From contig NC_134138.1 in the NCBI RefSeq assembly GCF_033958435.1, forward strand, positions 11,358,001 through 11,422,000: a stretch of 64,000 nucleotides of DNA, written 5' to 3'. Each line of letters starts with the position of its first letter. Positions within the stretch are counted from its first letter, which is position 1. A program made the position numbers and the translations under genes. Shown piece after piece: positions 1 through 11,099 of the stretch. The stretch is from Carettochelys insculpta (taxonomy: Eukaryota; Chordata; Testudines; Carettochelyidae). The notes beneath the pieces are model-generated. The model saw only the letters and a program-made list of their open reading frames with translations. It had not been told where the DNA came from and did no database searches.

Positions 1-832
1 AGATGAGCACCTCTGGCTTGTTGGCTCCCCTGACACCAGAGAGGGAATTTGTTCTAGTTCATGTATTTCTGAAAGACAGCTTAGTGCTGGCTGGAGATGT
101 TGTTGACTTCAGTGCACATCCCACTAATCACAGAGGCCAAAGTATGACGTGGTATTTTTCTAAGGAACAACACTAACTCTATGTTGACTCAGATAGCTTG
201 ATAAAGGCCTGATATATAGATTTTTATTATATAGGTGTGATGATCTAACCAGGCGGAGTCAATAAGCAGACTGTGGGCCAAATCCAGACCACCAGACGCT
301 TTTGAACAAACACAAAAATCTTTATATTTACTTATTATTATCATTATTGTTATTATTTTCTTTGGAGTCTGGTCCTGAACTATACCTGGAGCAAGAAATT
401 TGGACCTTGACAAAAATAATTAAGTACCTCTGGTCTCGATTATCGTGTTCACCACTCTGACAAGATTATGATATATCTCGTACAAAGCGCGCCTTGTGAG
501 GCATCACTGGAAAAGTCATGATCTACTGAATATCATTATCCTGTTCAAATATGTGTCATAACACTGTATGAAAAGTTAGATGATTCTACTGTAAGATTCT
601 TACTGGAATATGTTACTCTGGGTAAAGCTCACAAAGGCACATGACCATCCCAAACTGGTCTTAAAGATCTAAAACACATGCCATTATCCAGCAACAGGAA
701 AGTGTGAATAATAAATGTATGTTTCATCTCAGGGATCAGAGCTGATACGTGGGGAGAGCACAGGGGCTCACATGCAACACCAGCATCACCCGCCGTCCTC
801 CCCACAGTCACTGTCCAGATAAGGCTTCAGAA

Positions 833-1744
833 GAGGGACAGCTCAGTGGTTTGAGCATTGGTCTGCTAAACCCAGGGTTGTGAGCTCAATCGCTGAGGGG
901 GCCATTTAGGGATTGGGGGAAAAGAGATTAAAAAAGGGATGGTGCTTGGTCCTGCTAGAAGGGCAGGGAACTGGACTTGACCTCCCCAGGTCTCTTCCAG
1001 CTCTATGGCTATGTCTACACGTGAAGCCTACATTGAAGTAGCCTATTTTGATGTGGCGACATCGAAATAGTCTATTTCGATGAATAACATCTACACGTCC
1101 TCCAGGGCTGGCAATGTCGACGTTCAACTTCGACGTTGGGCAGCACCACATCGAAATAGGCGCAGCGAGGGAACGTCTACACGCCAAAGTAGCACACATC
1201 GAAATAGGGATGCCAGGCACAGCTGCAGACAGGGTCACAGGGTGGACTCAACAGCAAGCCGCTCCCTTAAAGGGCCCCTCCCAGACACAGTTGCACTAAA
1301 CAACACAAGATCCACAGAGCCGACAACTGGTTGCAGACCCTGTGCCTGCAGCATAGATCCCCAGCTGCCGCAGCAGCAGCCAGAAGCCCTGGGCTGAGGG
1401 CTGCTGCCCACGGTGACCATAGAGCCCCGCAGGGGCTGGAGAGAGAGCGTCTCTCAACCCCCCAGCTGATGGCCACCATGGAGGATCCCACTATTTCGAA
1501 GTTGCGGGACGCACAACGACTACACGGTCCCTAATTCGACGTTGAACGTCGAAGTAGGGCGCTATTCCCAACCCCTGATGGGGTTAGCGGCTTCGACGTC
1601 TCGCCGCCTAACGTCGATGTTAACACCGAAATAGCGCCCAACACGTGTAGCCGCGACGGGCGCTATTTCGAAGTTAGTGCCGCTACTCCGAAGTCGCCTG
1701 CACGTGTAGACGCGGCTTATGAGATGTGTATCTCCACATACTAA
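833..1744 (+). mobile_element. Tortoise-type tRNA-derived SINE, split by a Harbinger MITE
   Basis: The 5' part has a tRNA-like head with an A-box-like stretch (agctcagtggttt, about 839-851) and a B-box-like stretch (gttgtgagctcaatc, about 878-892). A gagggggccatttaggg block and a tail ending in cttccagctctat follow. The tail resumes after the insertion as gagatgtgtatctcc at 1721. A second copy at 37391-37601 has the same tail uninterrupted. I recognise this as the tRNA-Lys-derived polIII SINE of cryptodiran turtles. It is a repeat, not a functional tRNA gene. Confidence 0.85.
1007..1717 (-). mobile_element. 711-bp Harbinger MITE, internal-deletion derivative
   Basis: It starts GGCTATGTCTACACGTG and ends with the complementary terminus, flanked by a TAT duplication at 1004-1006 and 1718-1720. 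It is in inverted orientation relative to the 4.1-kb element at 28397. Its interior is that element's right end (including the ATG/CAG tract and the ccctttaaggg motif) fused to its left end. It sits in the tail of the 833-1744 SINE, and the undisturbed SINE copy at 37.4 kb shows the pre-insertion site. It has no coding capacity. Confidence 0.93.
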
Positions 1745-4398
1745 GAGACAGGTGGGGATGGAGCCGGAGGGGAGGTGGTAATACAGGGATGGGAAGAGGG
1801 TGAAGCATGGGCACAGCTCTGCTGCCAGACTCTGTCTGGCCAAGTTCCTGCGAGACGCCAGGAGAGGCCACACGATGAGGCTATAGCATTGTCACAGACT
1901 GCTGCCCGTTCTGCTCCTTCCCCTGCTGCCTCTCCCAGCAGCACCCCAAGCCCTGCCCCCAGTCCTGACCTCTTGTGGGCCTGCTGCGGCACAGCCCTAG
2001 AGGAGAGGCAGCTCCATGGAAGGCCTGGGGGCGGGGCTGGGGCACAGTGGGAAAGCAGTAGAACTATCAGCCGCTCCTCCAGCCGCTGTACTGCCCCCCC
2101 AGCTCCCCCCACCCCAGTCATGTGGGATGGGGAGAGTAGAGAAGGAGGAGGGGGACAGGGTGGGTCACGTGGGAGGCCACACAGCTCCCCTTAGCTGGCG
2201 CCCGTTCTGGTAAGGCGTGCCACTGGGCACCAGCTTTGCTGGGACAAGAAGGATCTTTATAAGCAGAAAAACAGGAGGTGCCAAAGACGGGCATCCTGTC
2301 AGTTCACAGCAGATGAAAGTCACATGCACAGGCGAGAGTGCTGCCAGCGTTGTCAGATGGGGAAGCGTAAGGAAGAGCTGAAGACTTTGTCTGTCTTGGA
2401 AGTACAATAGCTGTTAAGGGCCAGTTCTCAAAAGAAGGGAAGGGAAGAAGAGGCAATGCCTGTGGCTGATTTCTCCAGGTGCCAAACATTGGGAACAGCA
2501 AGAAGATACTTTTGCATATTCAAATGAGATTGCACAGTTCTACTGTCCTCCCATCACTTCTGAGCACTGTGGAAACGTGGCAGGTGTGGAGGTTGACCAT
2601 AGTAAACTGAATACTTTGTTTAAGGGCCCTTCTACACTGAAAATGCTGCACCAGGGTGGCCCTGCCCCTGTAGCATCCCAGTGAAGTCTCTACCTAAGCT
2701 GAGGCAAGGGGTTCTACCATCAGCCTAGGTACTCCATTTCCCCAAACAGCCATAGCATTCTTTTAATCAAGCCAGGGGTTAGGTCAATTTAAGTGCATCA
2801 GGTAGGGGTATGGATTTTTCACACACACCCTGGATGAACTCGTTATGCCAGCCTAATTCCCTACTGGCTATCAAGCCTAAAAACAATCTCTTTGGGAAGC
2901 TCGTGTAATCAATGAGGAAATGTGCCCCAGGGGGATGGCAGACTCCGTAATTGACAGCGATGGCTGTTGTCATTCAGTCACATCGGCAGGCTCCCCCACA
3001 GCAGAAGCATGGGGTACATCTAACATGGGCTCCCTCCAGTCCAGGGGAGAGAAAGCCTGGAGGAGAAAATGACATGTCATAGAATGATTGAAAAGTTGCT
3101 GCCATCATGGGCACAATTTATGATAGAGTCAAACCTTTTTCTCTGGCTAAAGAGCAGTGGAAAGATAAATTGCCTCGTATGCCACCAGGCACAGGAGAAT
3201 CCAGGGGTAAGCAAGAGAGCATTACGTTCTCTCTCCTGGTTGTTCCAAAGTTCTGGTCTGGAATGGTCACACACTTACCACCCTTCCTCCCCCTAAGTAA
3301 GACATTACTCTGTGTGTAGCATCACTGATTTCAGTCACTGCTGATCCCAATCACGGTGACTGATGACAGCCGACAGAATTAAGCCACTTGTGTTTAGAGG
3401 TCATTCAGAGAGGAGACTTTTCAATTAGGAACATCAGATAAAAACCAACAGCGCTAATCCAAGTTAACGAGAGAAACCTGTGCACTGATGACCTAGATTA
3501 AATTAGTATCATCATCCTTAGCATCAAGATCCCTCCAGCCCCATCATTCACATTGGAAGCTGTTTTATTATTAGATGATATCCTTTACTATGAGCGGAGC
3601 ACCTCTACCAACGACCAAGTTAGAACAGTGTTGCCTGGACCCAAAGGCACCTTTGGAGTCACCAACTCTTTCTTACACTTTTCATGTGCTCACCTACTGA
3701 CATGGACAGCAATGAGTTCCCGATGTCCCCGAGGTTCAATGAAGCCATTCAGCTCAGATGTTAAGTGCTTCCTGTTCTTGCCTGCCCAATGTCACTCCAA
3801 AAACAGTTGTTGTGCAAGCAGAGCTTCACCTCCTTGCGATATCATCGAGTGTTGGTGACAGATGCTATGGCAATGAAGGACTGCAATGGCAGAGAAGCTA
3901 TTCCTAAGCATGCCTGAAGTGGGTCCCTAAAGTCTGCCTGGGTGTGGGAGGCCAAAAAGGAAAGTGGGGGTGGTGCAGAAAGTGGTGCCAATGCCCTAGT
4001 AGGCAGCACTCTTCTGTCTAACTCAGTCCTGAGTCAAGGTCCCTGCATGGTACTACAGGCATGGTGCTGCCAGAACTGCAGGTTTTAGGTCAATATGAAA
4101 TCAGAAACACCCATTTCCTATGTTGGGAACACCTGGCGATCCTAAGATGCAAGCTACAAGGTAGGCACTCAGTGTACTTCTAAATAAGGATATGGAACAG
4201 TTGTTAACTTTGCTAAAGAGCTTTGATACTTTTAACAAAATCTGGGAAAAATTCTAATCTGGGTGGTTATCTTCTCCCTTTCTAACTTCTATTAAAATTT
4301 CTTTTCCTCTCCTGCCCTTACCTCTTATATACTGTTGTTGTGCACTGTTACACAGCTTCTGCTTTCTACTCAAGAGGCAGCTACACCTCAGAGATGGG
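1745..4398. other. No recognised feature
   Basis: This is mixed-composition sequence, GC-rich at 1740-2200 and AT-richer later. Its short reading frames show no domain I recognise. It is probably intergenic or intronic DNA with decayed repeats. Confidence 0.5.
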
Positions 4399-4400
4399 TA

Positions 4401-4718
4401 ATTGAACCTCTCTCATCCAGAATTTCTTGCCTGGCATCATCCGTAATCTGCCATGAATTTAGTTACCTGGATGACCACTTACCATGAGTGTGGTCAAGTT
4501 TCCCACAGTTCCATAAAGTTTGTTTCCCCCAGACCTGGCTTTCAGGGTTCTGTGTTGTTATTTAGGTGAAAGTTACCCCAAACATCTTCTAGAAGCCCAG
4601 TAATCAGTGGATGTGTTGGTAATGCAGCTAGACAATATTGACCTTGAGTACTCCAGCAAATTCTCTCACCCAGCACAGGTCAGGTCCCCAGGGTACCAGA
4701 TCACAGAGGTTCAACCTG
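4401..4718 (+). mobile_element. Tigger-like (Tc1/mariner) MITE
   Basis: The left end reads ttgaacctctctcatccag and the right end ggttcaacctg, flanked by TA at 4399-4400 and 4719-4720. The interior matches the copies at 45976-46278 and 49695-50173. TA duplication and the CAGGTTGAACCTCTC-type terminus fit a Tigger-type element. The first bases of the left terminus are eroded. Confidence 0.75.
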
Positions 4719-4940
4719 TAATTGCCATATTGGATCCAATTAGTGATCCAGTCTGGTATTCTTACTCTCACAATGTCCAGTCCTCCTACCTCAGAAAAAG
4801 GAAACATCTCCATTATTTCATTTTTACAATGGGATTGCAGCTGCTCCATAAATCAGATTTTAAGGAAAGATACCTACAGCTATGCTGAATATTCTCCTTC
4901 ATGTCAGCTATGGATGATTTCATAGGGAAATATTCATATA

Positions 4941-5645
4941 GGGTGCATCTACACTAGCCGGCTACTTCGAAGTAGCTGACACAACGTTGAAATAGTACGT
5001 GTCGCGTCTACATGCACCATGTGCTATTTCGACATTGAAATCAACATTAGGTGGCGAGGCATCGAAATCGCTATTCCTACCGAAAGATGGGAATAGTGCC
5101 CTACTTCAACATTCAACGTTGAAGTAGGGCGTGTGTAGACAATCCACATCCTGCTACATTGAAATACCGGGGTCCTCCATGGCGGCCATCAGCTGAGGGG
5201 TTGAGAGACACTCTGTCCAGCCCCTGCGGGGCTCTGTGGTCACCGTGTGCAGCAGCCCTTAGCCCAGGGCTTCTGGATGCTGCTGCTGCTGCTGCTGCTG
5301 CTGCAGCTGGGGGTCCATGCTGCATGTACGGGGTCTGCAACCGGTTGTCGGCTCTGTGGACCTCGTGCTGTGCAGGCCGAGTGTGTCTGGGAGGGGCCCT
5401 TTAAGGGAGGGGGTTGGGGCTTTGCTGGCCCCTGATTTAGATGGGGAGAGCTTGTGTGTGTGTGGACGCTCCACATTTCCTTCTGGGACAGCTCCTTTTG
5501 ATATTCTCCATCACTCTTTCGACATTGAATGTCGATGGCACCAGCCCTGGAGGACGTGTAGACGATACGCATCAAAGTAGGCTATTTCGATGTTCTTACA
5601 TCGAAATAGGCAACTTCGACGAAGTGTGCTAGTGTAGACGTAGAC
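4941..5645 (+). mobile_element. Diverged Harbinger MITE, 705 bp
   Basis: Flanked by ATA at 4938-4940 and 5646-5648. It is colinear with the two ends of the 28397-32512 element but more diverged at the termini (gggtgcatctacactag at left). It retains the transposase start region on the - strand, with a long CAG/CTG tract near 5277-5308, and the ccctttaaggg motif near 5398-5407. The divergence suggests an older insertion or another subfamily. Confidence 0.88.
5277..5308. repeat. CTG/CAG triplet tract inside the MITE
   Basis: About ten uninterrupted CTG units occupy the position of the transposase N-terminal glutamine codons. The homologous tract in the 4.1-kb element is at about 32118-32145, and in most 711-bp copies it is only a few units long. 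Confidence 0.85.
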
Positions 5646-5648
5646 ATA

Positions 5649-7349
5649 GTGAAAATGAGAAAAGAATTGGTGGGCATGACTGTTGTAAACCGGCATGGAT
5701 CCACTGCCACCAACGGAGTGACACTGATTTATAGCATTTGAGGGTCTACCTCCTTAGGGTTAAAATAGAGAATAGGACCAAGAACCTTGTGAGTTATTAC
5801 CAGAAACAGTAATAATGATGGAATATTTAAGATCATTAAAGTGGGGTCCATCCAGTATAACGTATGGAACTAGGAAAGGGGAAAATGTACATTAAACTTG
5901 GTTAGCCAGTTTCATTCCTGGTGCAAGTTCCATCTAAAATCAGTGGAGTGACACCAGATGTACGTGGGATCTGAGGACAAAATATCAGCAGCGAGGTCAG
6001 ATAGAACTGGGAATAATTCACTGAGATGAGAAGTGTTGGATGTACAGCTGGAATGAAGTGTTGCTCTTATGCAGAAGAACTGGTAAGGTGAACTCCCTCT
6101 AACGTTGTCTGAAGTATTCCGATTCCTGTGCACTAGCATTCCTCCTGAAGTTCTCAATCTGCTTTTGAGTTTTCTCCTAACATCCTCCCATACATGATAA
6201 AGACAGTGAAATATAACAAGAGATGTTAAAAAAAACCCACAACAACAACTCTGCACTTCTTGGTGTGAAATGAACTCCTGTTCCAGACTTTAATTGCTGG
6301 GGCTCAGCAGGGACTTTGATGGAATACCCAGTAGGATACTTGTTAATAAACTCAAACAGTCCCTTTTTCATTCCTCTGCCCATTAAATAGATGATTGAGT
6401 TTTGGAATGGGGAACAGAAATAGCATGATGTCTCTTTGTCTCATTCTCTTTGTTTTGTCAGTGCTAAAGTTGCAGATGCCTATTAAAGCGATATTTGTCA
6501 TTCTCAAAGAGTGAACTCTAAGTAGTAATGCCATATATTTGCATGTGTGATGGCATTTATAGTCCAAATGGGTTACTGAAGCTGCAGGTCAGAGAGTGCT
6601 GTGTTCTAGGTTAGTGAAAACCTCATTAAAGATTAATCCAGAAGGGGTGGTCATAAACATTTGCCACTGCAATGCCATAAAAGTTAATGTCATCAGTAAA
6701 TAGGATTCTGGAACACGCACAAGTCATGAGTCATGTCAATGGAAAAACACAACACAGAAGAGAATAGGAGCTTGTAAAAAGAGGCCAGGGTTTGCTTGAA
6801 TCACCCCATCCTGTGGTCAATTGACCCTGCTGGGAAAGAGTTGAGGGAGCCGGGGGTGGTTTTGCAGGGAAGAGATGATATCGTGTGTGGGTTGAGCAGT
6901 CCTGAGGGAAGAATCCTAAGAGCAGCCAAACCAGAACAGAATTTTTGAGCAAAAGCTGGTGATTGCTTATCACTGGTTTCTTTGTTTAAAAAGCGATTGC
7001 ATCTTTATATAGTATATGGACTGTGATTACACAGCAGGCTGAACTAACTCCTCTGTGATTTTCTAATGCAAAGCTATCTGGGGCCTTTTCTCAACTAATT
7101 AATACCTGTGCAATCCTGGTGTGACTCCCCTGACTTCAGTAGAGTTACTCCAAATTTGCATCACTATATATAAAATCAGAAGCAGGGTTCTCATTTTGTT
7201 CAGAGGTGCACATATGCATTTATGCTATGATGTATGTTTGTAGTATGCATGCAAACGGTGAATACAAGGAAAAGCTATGTGAGGGCCTTTAAAGGATATA
7301 GGATATAAGTATCATTGCATAAAGGACATACAGATCCTACATAAATGTC
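5649..7349. other. No recognised feature
   Basis: AT-leaning sequence without recognisable exons or repeat ends. Confidence 0.5.
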
Positions 7350-8267
7350 CCTCAGGTTCACTGTCAGACTTGGGGAATGCATCTAGCGGGGACCCTCAGG
7401 GTCAGGTACTGTTCAATATTTTCATTCATGGCTTAGGTAATGGAGTGGAGAGAGTGCTTATAAAATTTTCATATGACTTGGAAGAGGTTGCAAGGACTTT
7501 GGAGGACATGATTCAAAGTGACCTTGAGGAACTGGAGAATTGCTTTGAAAGGAAATTCAATAAAGACAAGTTTGGAGACTACATCAAGGAAGCAAACAAA
7601 TCAAATTTATTGCTACAAAATGGAGAATAACTGGGCAGAGCATAGCACTGATGAAAAGGATTTAGCTACTATTAGTGGATCACAAATGAATATGAACAAG
7701 ACATGAGAAGTCATTCTCCTGCTCTACTCTATGCCGATTAGGCCTCAGCTGGAGTATTGTGCCCAGTTCTGGGCACCACAGTTCAAGAAAGATGTGGAGA
7801 AATTAGAGAGGGTCCAGAAAAGAGTGACAAGAATGATTAAAGGTCTAGAGAATGTGACCTATGAAGAAAGGCTGAAAGAATTGGGCTTGTTTAGCTTGGA
7901 AAAGAGAAGACTGGGGGGACACATGACAGTGGTTTTCAGGTACCTAAAAGGGTGTCATAAGGAGGAGGGAGAAAACTTGTTCTTTTTGGCCTCTGAGGAT
8001 AGAACAAGGGCAATGGACTTAAACTGCAGCAAGGGAGGTTTAGGTTGGACATTAGGAAAAAGTTTCTAACTGTCAGGGTGGTCAGACAGTGGAATAAATT
8101 GCCAAGGGAGGTTGTGGAATCTCCATCACTGGAGATATTTAAGAACAGGTTAGATAGGTGTCTATCGGGGATGGTTTAGACAGTACTTGGTCCTGTCATT
8201 GGGGCAGGAGGCTGGACTCGATGGCCTCTTGAGGTCCCTGCCAGTCCTAGTATTCTGTGATTCTATG
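7350..8267 (+). pseudogene. CR1 LINE 3' half, decayed reverse transcriptase
   Basis: Two frames carry CR1 ORF2 signatures: GDPQGQVLFNIFIHGLG near 7385-7435, where the block usually reads GxPQGSVLGPxLFNIFI, and LEYCAQFWAPQFKKDVEKLE near 7749-7808. The conserved CR1 3' tail follows, with ggctggactcgatggcctc and a terminal attctgtgattctatga. The YADD-type core is degraded (FSYDLEE), the segment between the two frames is deleted or shifted, and the 5' end is missing. This is a dead 5'-truncated copy, typical of reptilian CR1. Confidence 0.9.
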
Positions 8268-8429
8268 AGACAAGAAAGTGGCATAGTTGTTAGGGCCAAT
8301 ATCGCTGTTGTATTAACTGGGTGTATTAACAGGAGGGTCTGATTTAAGAAACAGAAGGTTATTGTCAGCACTGGTAGGTCCTTGGATTGTGCTCAAGAGG
8401 ACTGTGCACAAGAGGATTGTGATCAAATC

Positions 8430-8672
8430 TTCTCCATATCCACCCAAGATAGGACAAGAGCCACAATGGGTTTTATCTGCAAAAAGGGGAATTTAGATTA
8501 GATGTCAGGGAAAACTTTCTAACTCTAAGGGGAGTTAACCGGTGGAAGAGGCTCCCAAGAGAGGGTGTGGAATACCCATCACTGGAGTTATTTTTGAGAA
8601 CTGGTTGGACAAACACTTGTGAGGGATAGTCTAGGTGTACTCTGTCCTGCCCCAGCACAGGAGGGCTGGATT
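8430..8672 (+). mobile_element. CR1 LINE 3' end fragment
   Basis: Shows the terminal CR1 segment (attagatgtcagggaaaact, ggaatacccatcactggag, gtcctgccccagcacagg) and ends at the ggctgga block. It is a different copy from 7350-8267, truncated on both sides. Confidence 0.8.
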
Positions 8673-9364
8673 AGAGTCATACAGCTATTCCAACCTCCTG
8701 TAAATCACAGGCCAGCATTCATCCACTAAGCTAAAAAAAGACAAGGAACCCAACTTATTATAATAGGCATAGGAAACCCTACTGTTATTATCTTTTCAGG
8801 TCCTTTCCAGCTCTACATTTCTCTGCATCTCTATTTTATTCAACCCAACAATAAAAGGACCTGGAAAATCAGAAATTGCTCTGAATCCAAGCCCAAACCC
8901 AACCTCCTCTGCTAAATGCCTCAGACTCCTGAGGGTCATCCTAAACACAAAGTCAGATCCAGATGCAATTTTTCAAATGATAATGGGCTGGACCACCACA
9001 TGGGATCCAAATCCTGATGAATTTTGGTGTGTCCCATATCCAGATCTGGATCTGAACTCTACAGCTCTGGCCTGCCTTGGAAAAGGACCACTTGGCACTC
9101 TGATTCATATTTTTAAAGTGAAATTGGCAGGGACAGTAATCCAGTTTCCAACCTGGATTAAATCCATATGGACTTTAGTCATGTTATGGTTTTGGGTAGG
9201 ACCCTCTTGGGTAGAAACCAGATGAAACGTGATCATCTCCATTAAGATTTGTATGGAGGTTTTTGGTTCATTAAAACTTTGCAGCCCAAAACTGACCCAT
9301 GTAACACGTGTGAACAGTTCAGAAGCAAAACCAACTCTGCTACCTAGCACTCTCCAGGACACAG
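8673..9364. other. No recognised feature
   Basis: No domain, RNA gene or clear repeat end seen. Confidence 0.5.
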
Positions 9365-9800
9365 GTTATGTTTCCACTACAGCTAGGATCAACACTGTGG
9401 TCAATCCACAGGGGCAGGTCAATCTCCCATCAATCCACAAGAACGAGACGAGTAAGGAGAATCAATAGGAGAACTCTTCCATTGACCCAGTGCAGTGTGG
9501 ACCCCATGGTAAGTAGTTCTAAGGGCTTATTTACACTCAGGGTCAATCTTCTGGGGCTCGATTTGGCGTATCTAGTGTGAACGTACAAAATCGAACTCTC
9601 AGGGGTCGCAGTTGACTCTCGCATTCCTTGCAAGATGTGAGGAGTAAGGGAGGATGAAGAGAGAAATTCTCCCATTGACCTTCCCCTGTATATACAGACA
9701 AGTTAGCCGAGGGCAGATATGTCGATTTTAGCTATGCAATTGGCATAGCTAGAATTGTGTATCTGCAGTTGACTTTCTTGGTCTAGTATACACATAGCCT
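9365..9800. mobile_element. Probable MITE with degenerate GGCTATG-type ends
   Basis: Begins ggttatgtttccactac and ends tctagtatacacatagcc, which are degenerate inverted repeats of the GGCTATGTCTACAC terminus shared by other MITEs here. The interior repeats gtcaatc and ttgacc motifs. No clean target duplication was found. Confidence 0.45.
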
Positions 9801-10392
9801 CGGCTACACTGACTTGAGTTACTCCAGTAACTCACCTCAAATTGCATAACTTGAATCAACTTTTCCTCATAGTGTAGACCTTCCCACAGACGTGCAGCAC
9901 AAATGGCATCTTTACTTAATGGTTTGGGGATAAGGAAAAAAGTTACTCAAATAAGCTCAAAAGCTGCCCAAAGGGATTTGACAACAAGGCATTTTCAGTA
10001 GGATAGCATTCATTTTTGAATTGTTGCAGACATTGTTTTAGTCCCATTCATAAATAAGATCTGTCTTCCCTTTTGTTACTGCTATTGCTGGTAATTCATG
10101 TGGTATAATTTATTACATGGCTTCTTTATACAGACACCCGCAAAATGTCAAGTTCCTCTTTGGAAAACCATCCTAAAGTGCAGACCATGCTCTTATACAT
10201 ATTCATACCTATTAGATGAATGTTGGCACATTTTAAATGATTTATTAATCCAGAAGGAATTTTACAGGGTATTGTGCAACATGCGTAGTCTGTTTAACTG
10301 GCTAAAGAAAAAATGTTCAAAGCTAGGAATAGTTAAGAATTATCTACTCCATCAAGACTTTGAACATAACAAGTGTTAACTTTCTTTTATAC
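9801..10392. other. No gene; possible further MITE relic
   Basis: About 9803-9885 (ggctacactgacttgag to catagtgtagacc) has degraded terminus-like sequence at both sides. The rest is AT-rich and unrecognised. Confidence 0.4.
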
Positions 10393-11098
10393 TAGTAGGC
10401 ATCCTTCAGTCTGCATAGACTATGGATCGCGCCCTTTAAAGTTTCAATTGAGGACGTCATTTACAGCGTCTATTGTGACTATGAAGACCCACACGAGAGT
10501 GACAGTCCTTGCTGCATCTCTTGCAGATGTAGTGGGTGTCTGGCAAGTACTTAGTGTGCTTTCTGTGGGCTTGCTTCTCCTCTGCTAGCTGTCTGATCTT
10601 CATCTCGCCCTTCTGAAGGCCCTTGTGTAACCCCTGCCTCCATCTGCTGCGGTCGTCTGCTAGTTCTTCCCAGTTGTCCAGCTCGATGTCTTCCTCTCTG
10701 AGGTCTCTCTTGCAGACATCTTTGTAGCACAACTGGGGGCGTCCGGGAGGTCTTTTGCCAGAGGCTAGCTCACCATACAGGATGTCTTTTGGAATCCTTC
10801 CATCATTCATCCTGTGGACGTGGCCAAGCCAGCGGAGTCGACACTGCCTCAGGAGGGTGTGCATGGTTGGGATTCCAGCTTGCTCGAGGACGGCGGTGTT
10901 GGTCACTCTGTCCTTCCATGATATTCCAAGGATGCGCCTGAGGCAGCACAAGTGGAAGACGTTCAGCCTCTTTTCCTGGCGGGCATACAGGGTCCAAGTC
11001 TCGCTGCCATAAAGGAGGGTGCTGAGGATGCAGGCTCTGCAGACTTGCATTTTGGTGTGAGTGTACAGCTTGTTGTTATTCCACACTCTCAGAGGTTC
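10393..11098 (-). pseudogene. Non-LTR retrotransposon RT C-terminal region with zinc finger, 5'-truncated
   Basis: A 209-residue open frame (11086 to 10457) covers the C-terminal part of a non-LTR retrotransposon polyprotein. It has LLYGSETWTLY near residue 24, the LRRILGISW and RLRWLGHVHRM blocks, a KRPPGRPQL stretch, and a terminal C2H2-like finger (CKRCSKDC...H...H) before the stop. The catalytic RT core is absent, so this is a 5'-truncated insertion. The 3' UTR ends gaaggatgcctacta. The same 3' end recurs at 61959-62270, which defines one family. The exact clade (L2, Rex1 or another) is not decided by what I can see. Confidence 0.85.
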
Positions 11099-11099
11099 A

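Noticed and set aside
833..905. A functional tRNA gene suggested by A- and B-box-like words
   Set aside because: The flanking tail and a second copy with the same tail identify it as the head of a SINE. The cloverleaf is degraded.
5277..5308. CTG run as a host coding polyglutamine or leucine gene
   Set aside because: The position is homologous to the start of the transposon transposase, and the surrounding sequence is a MITE.
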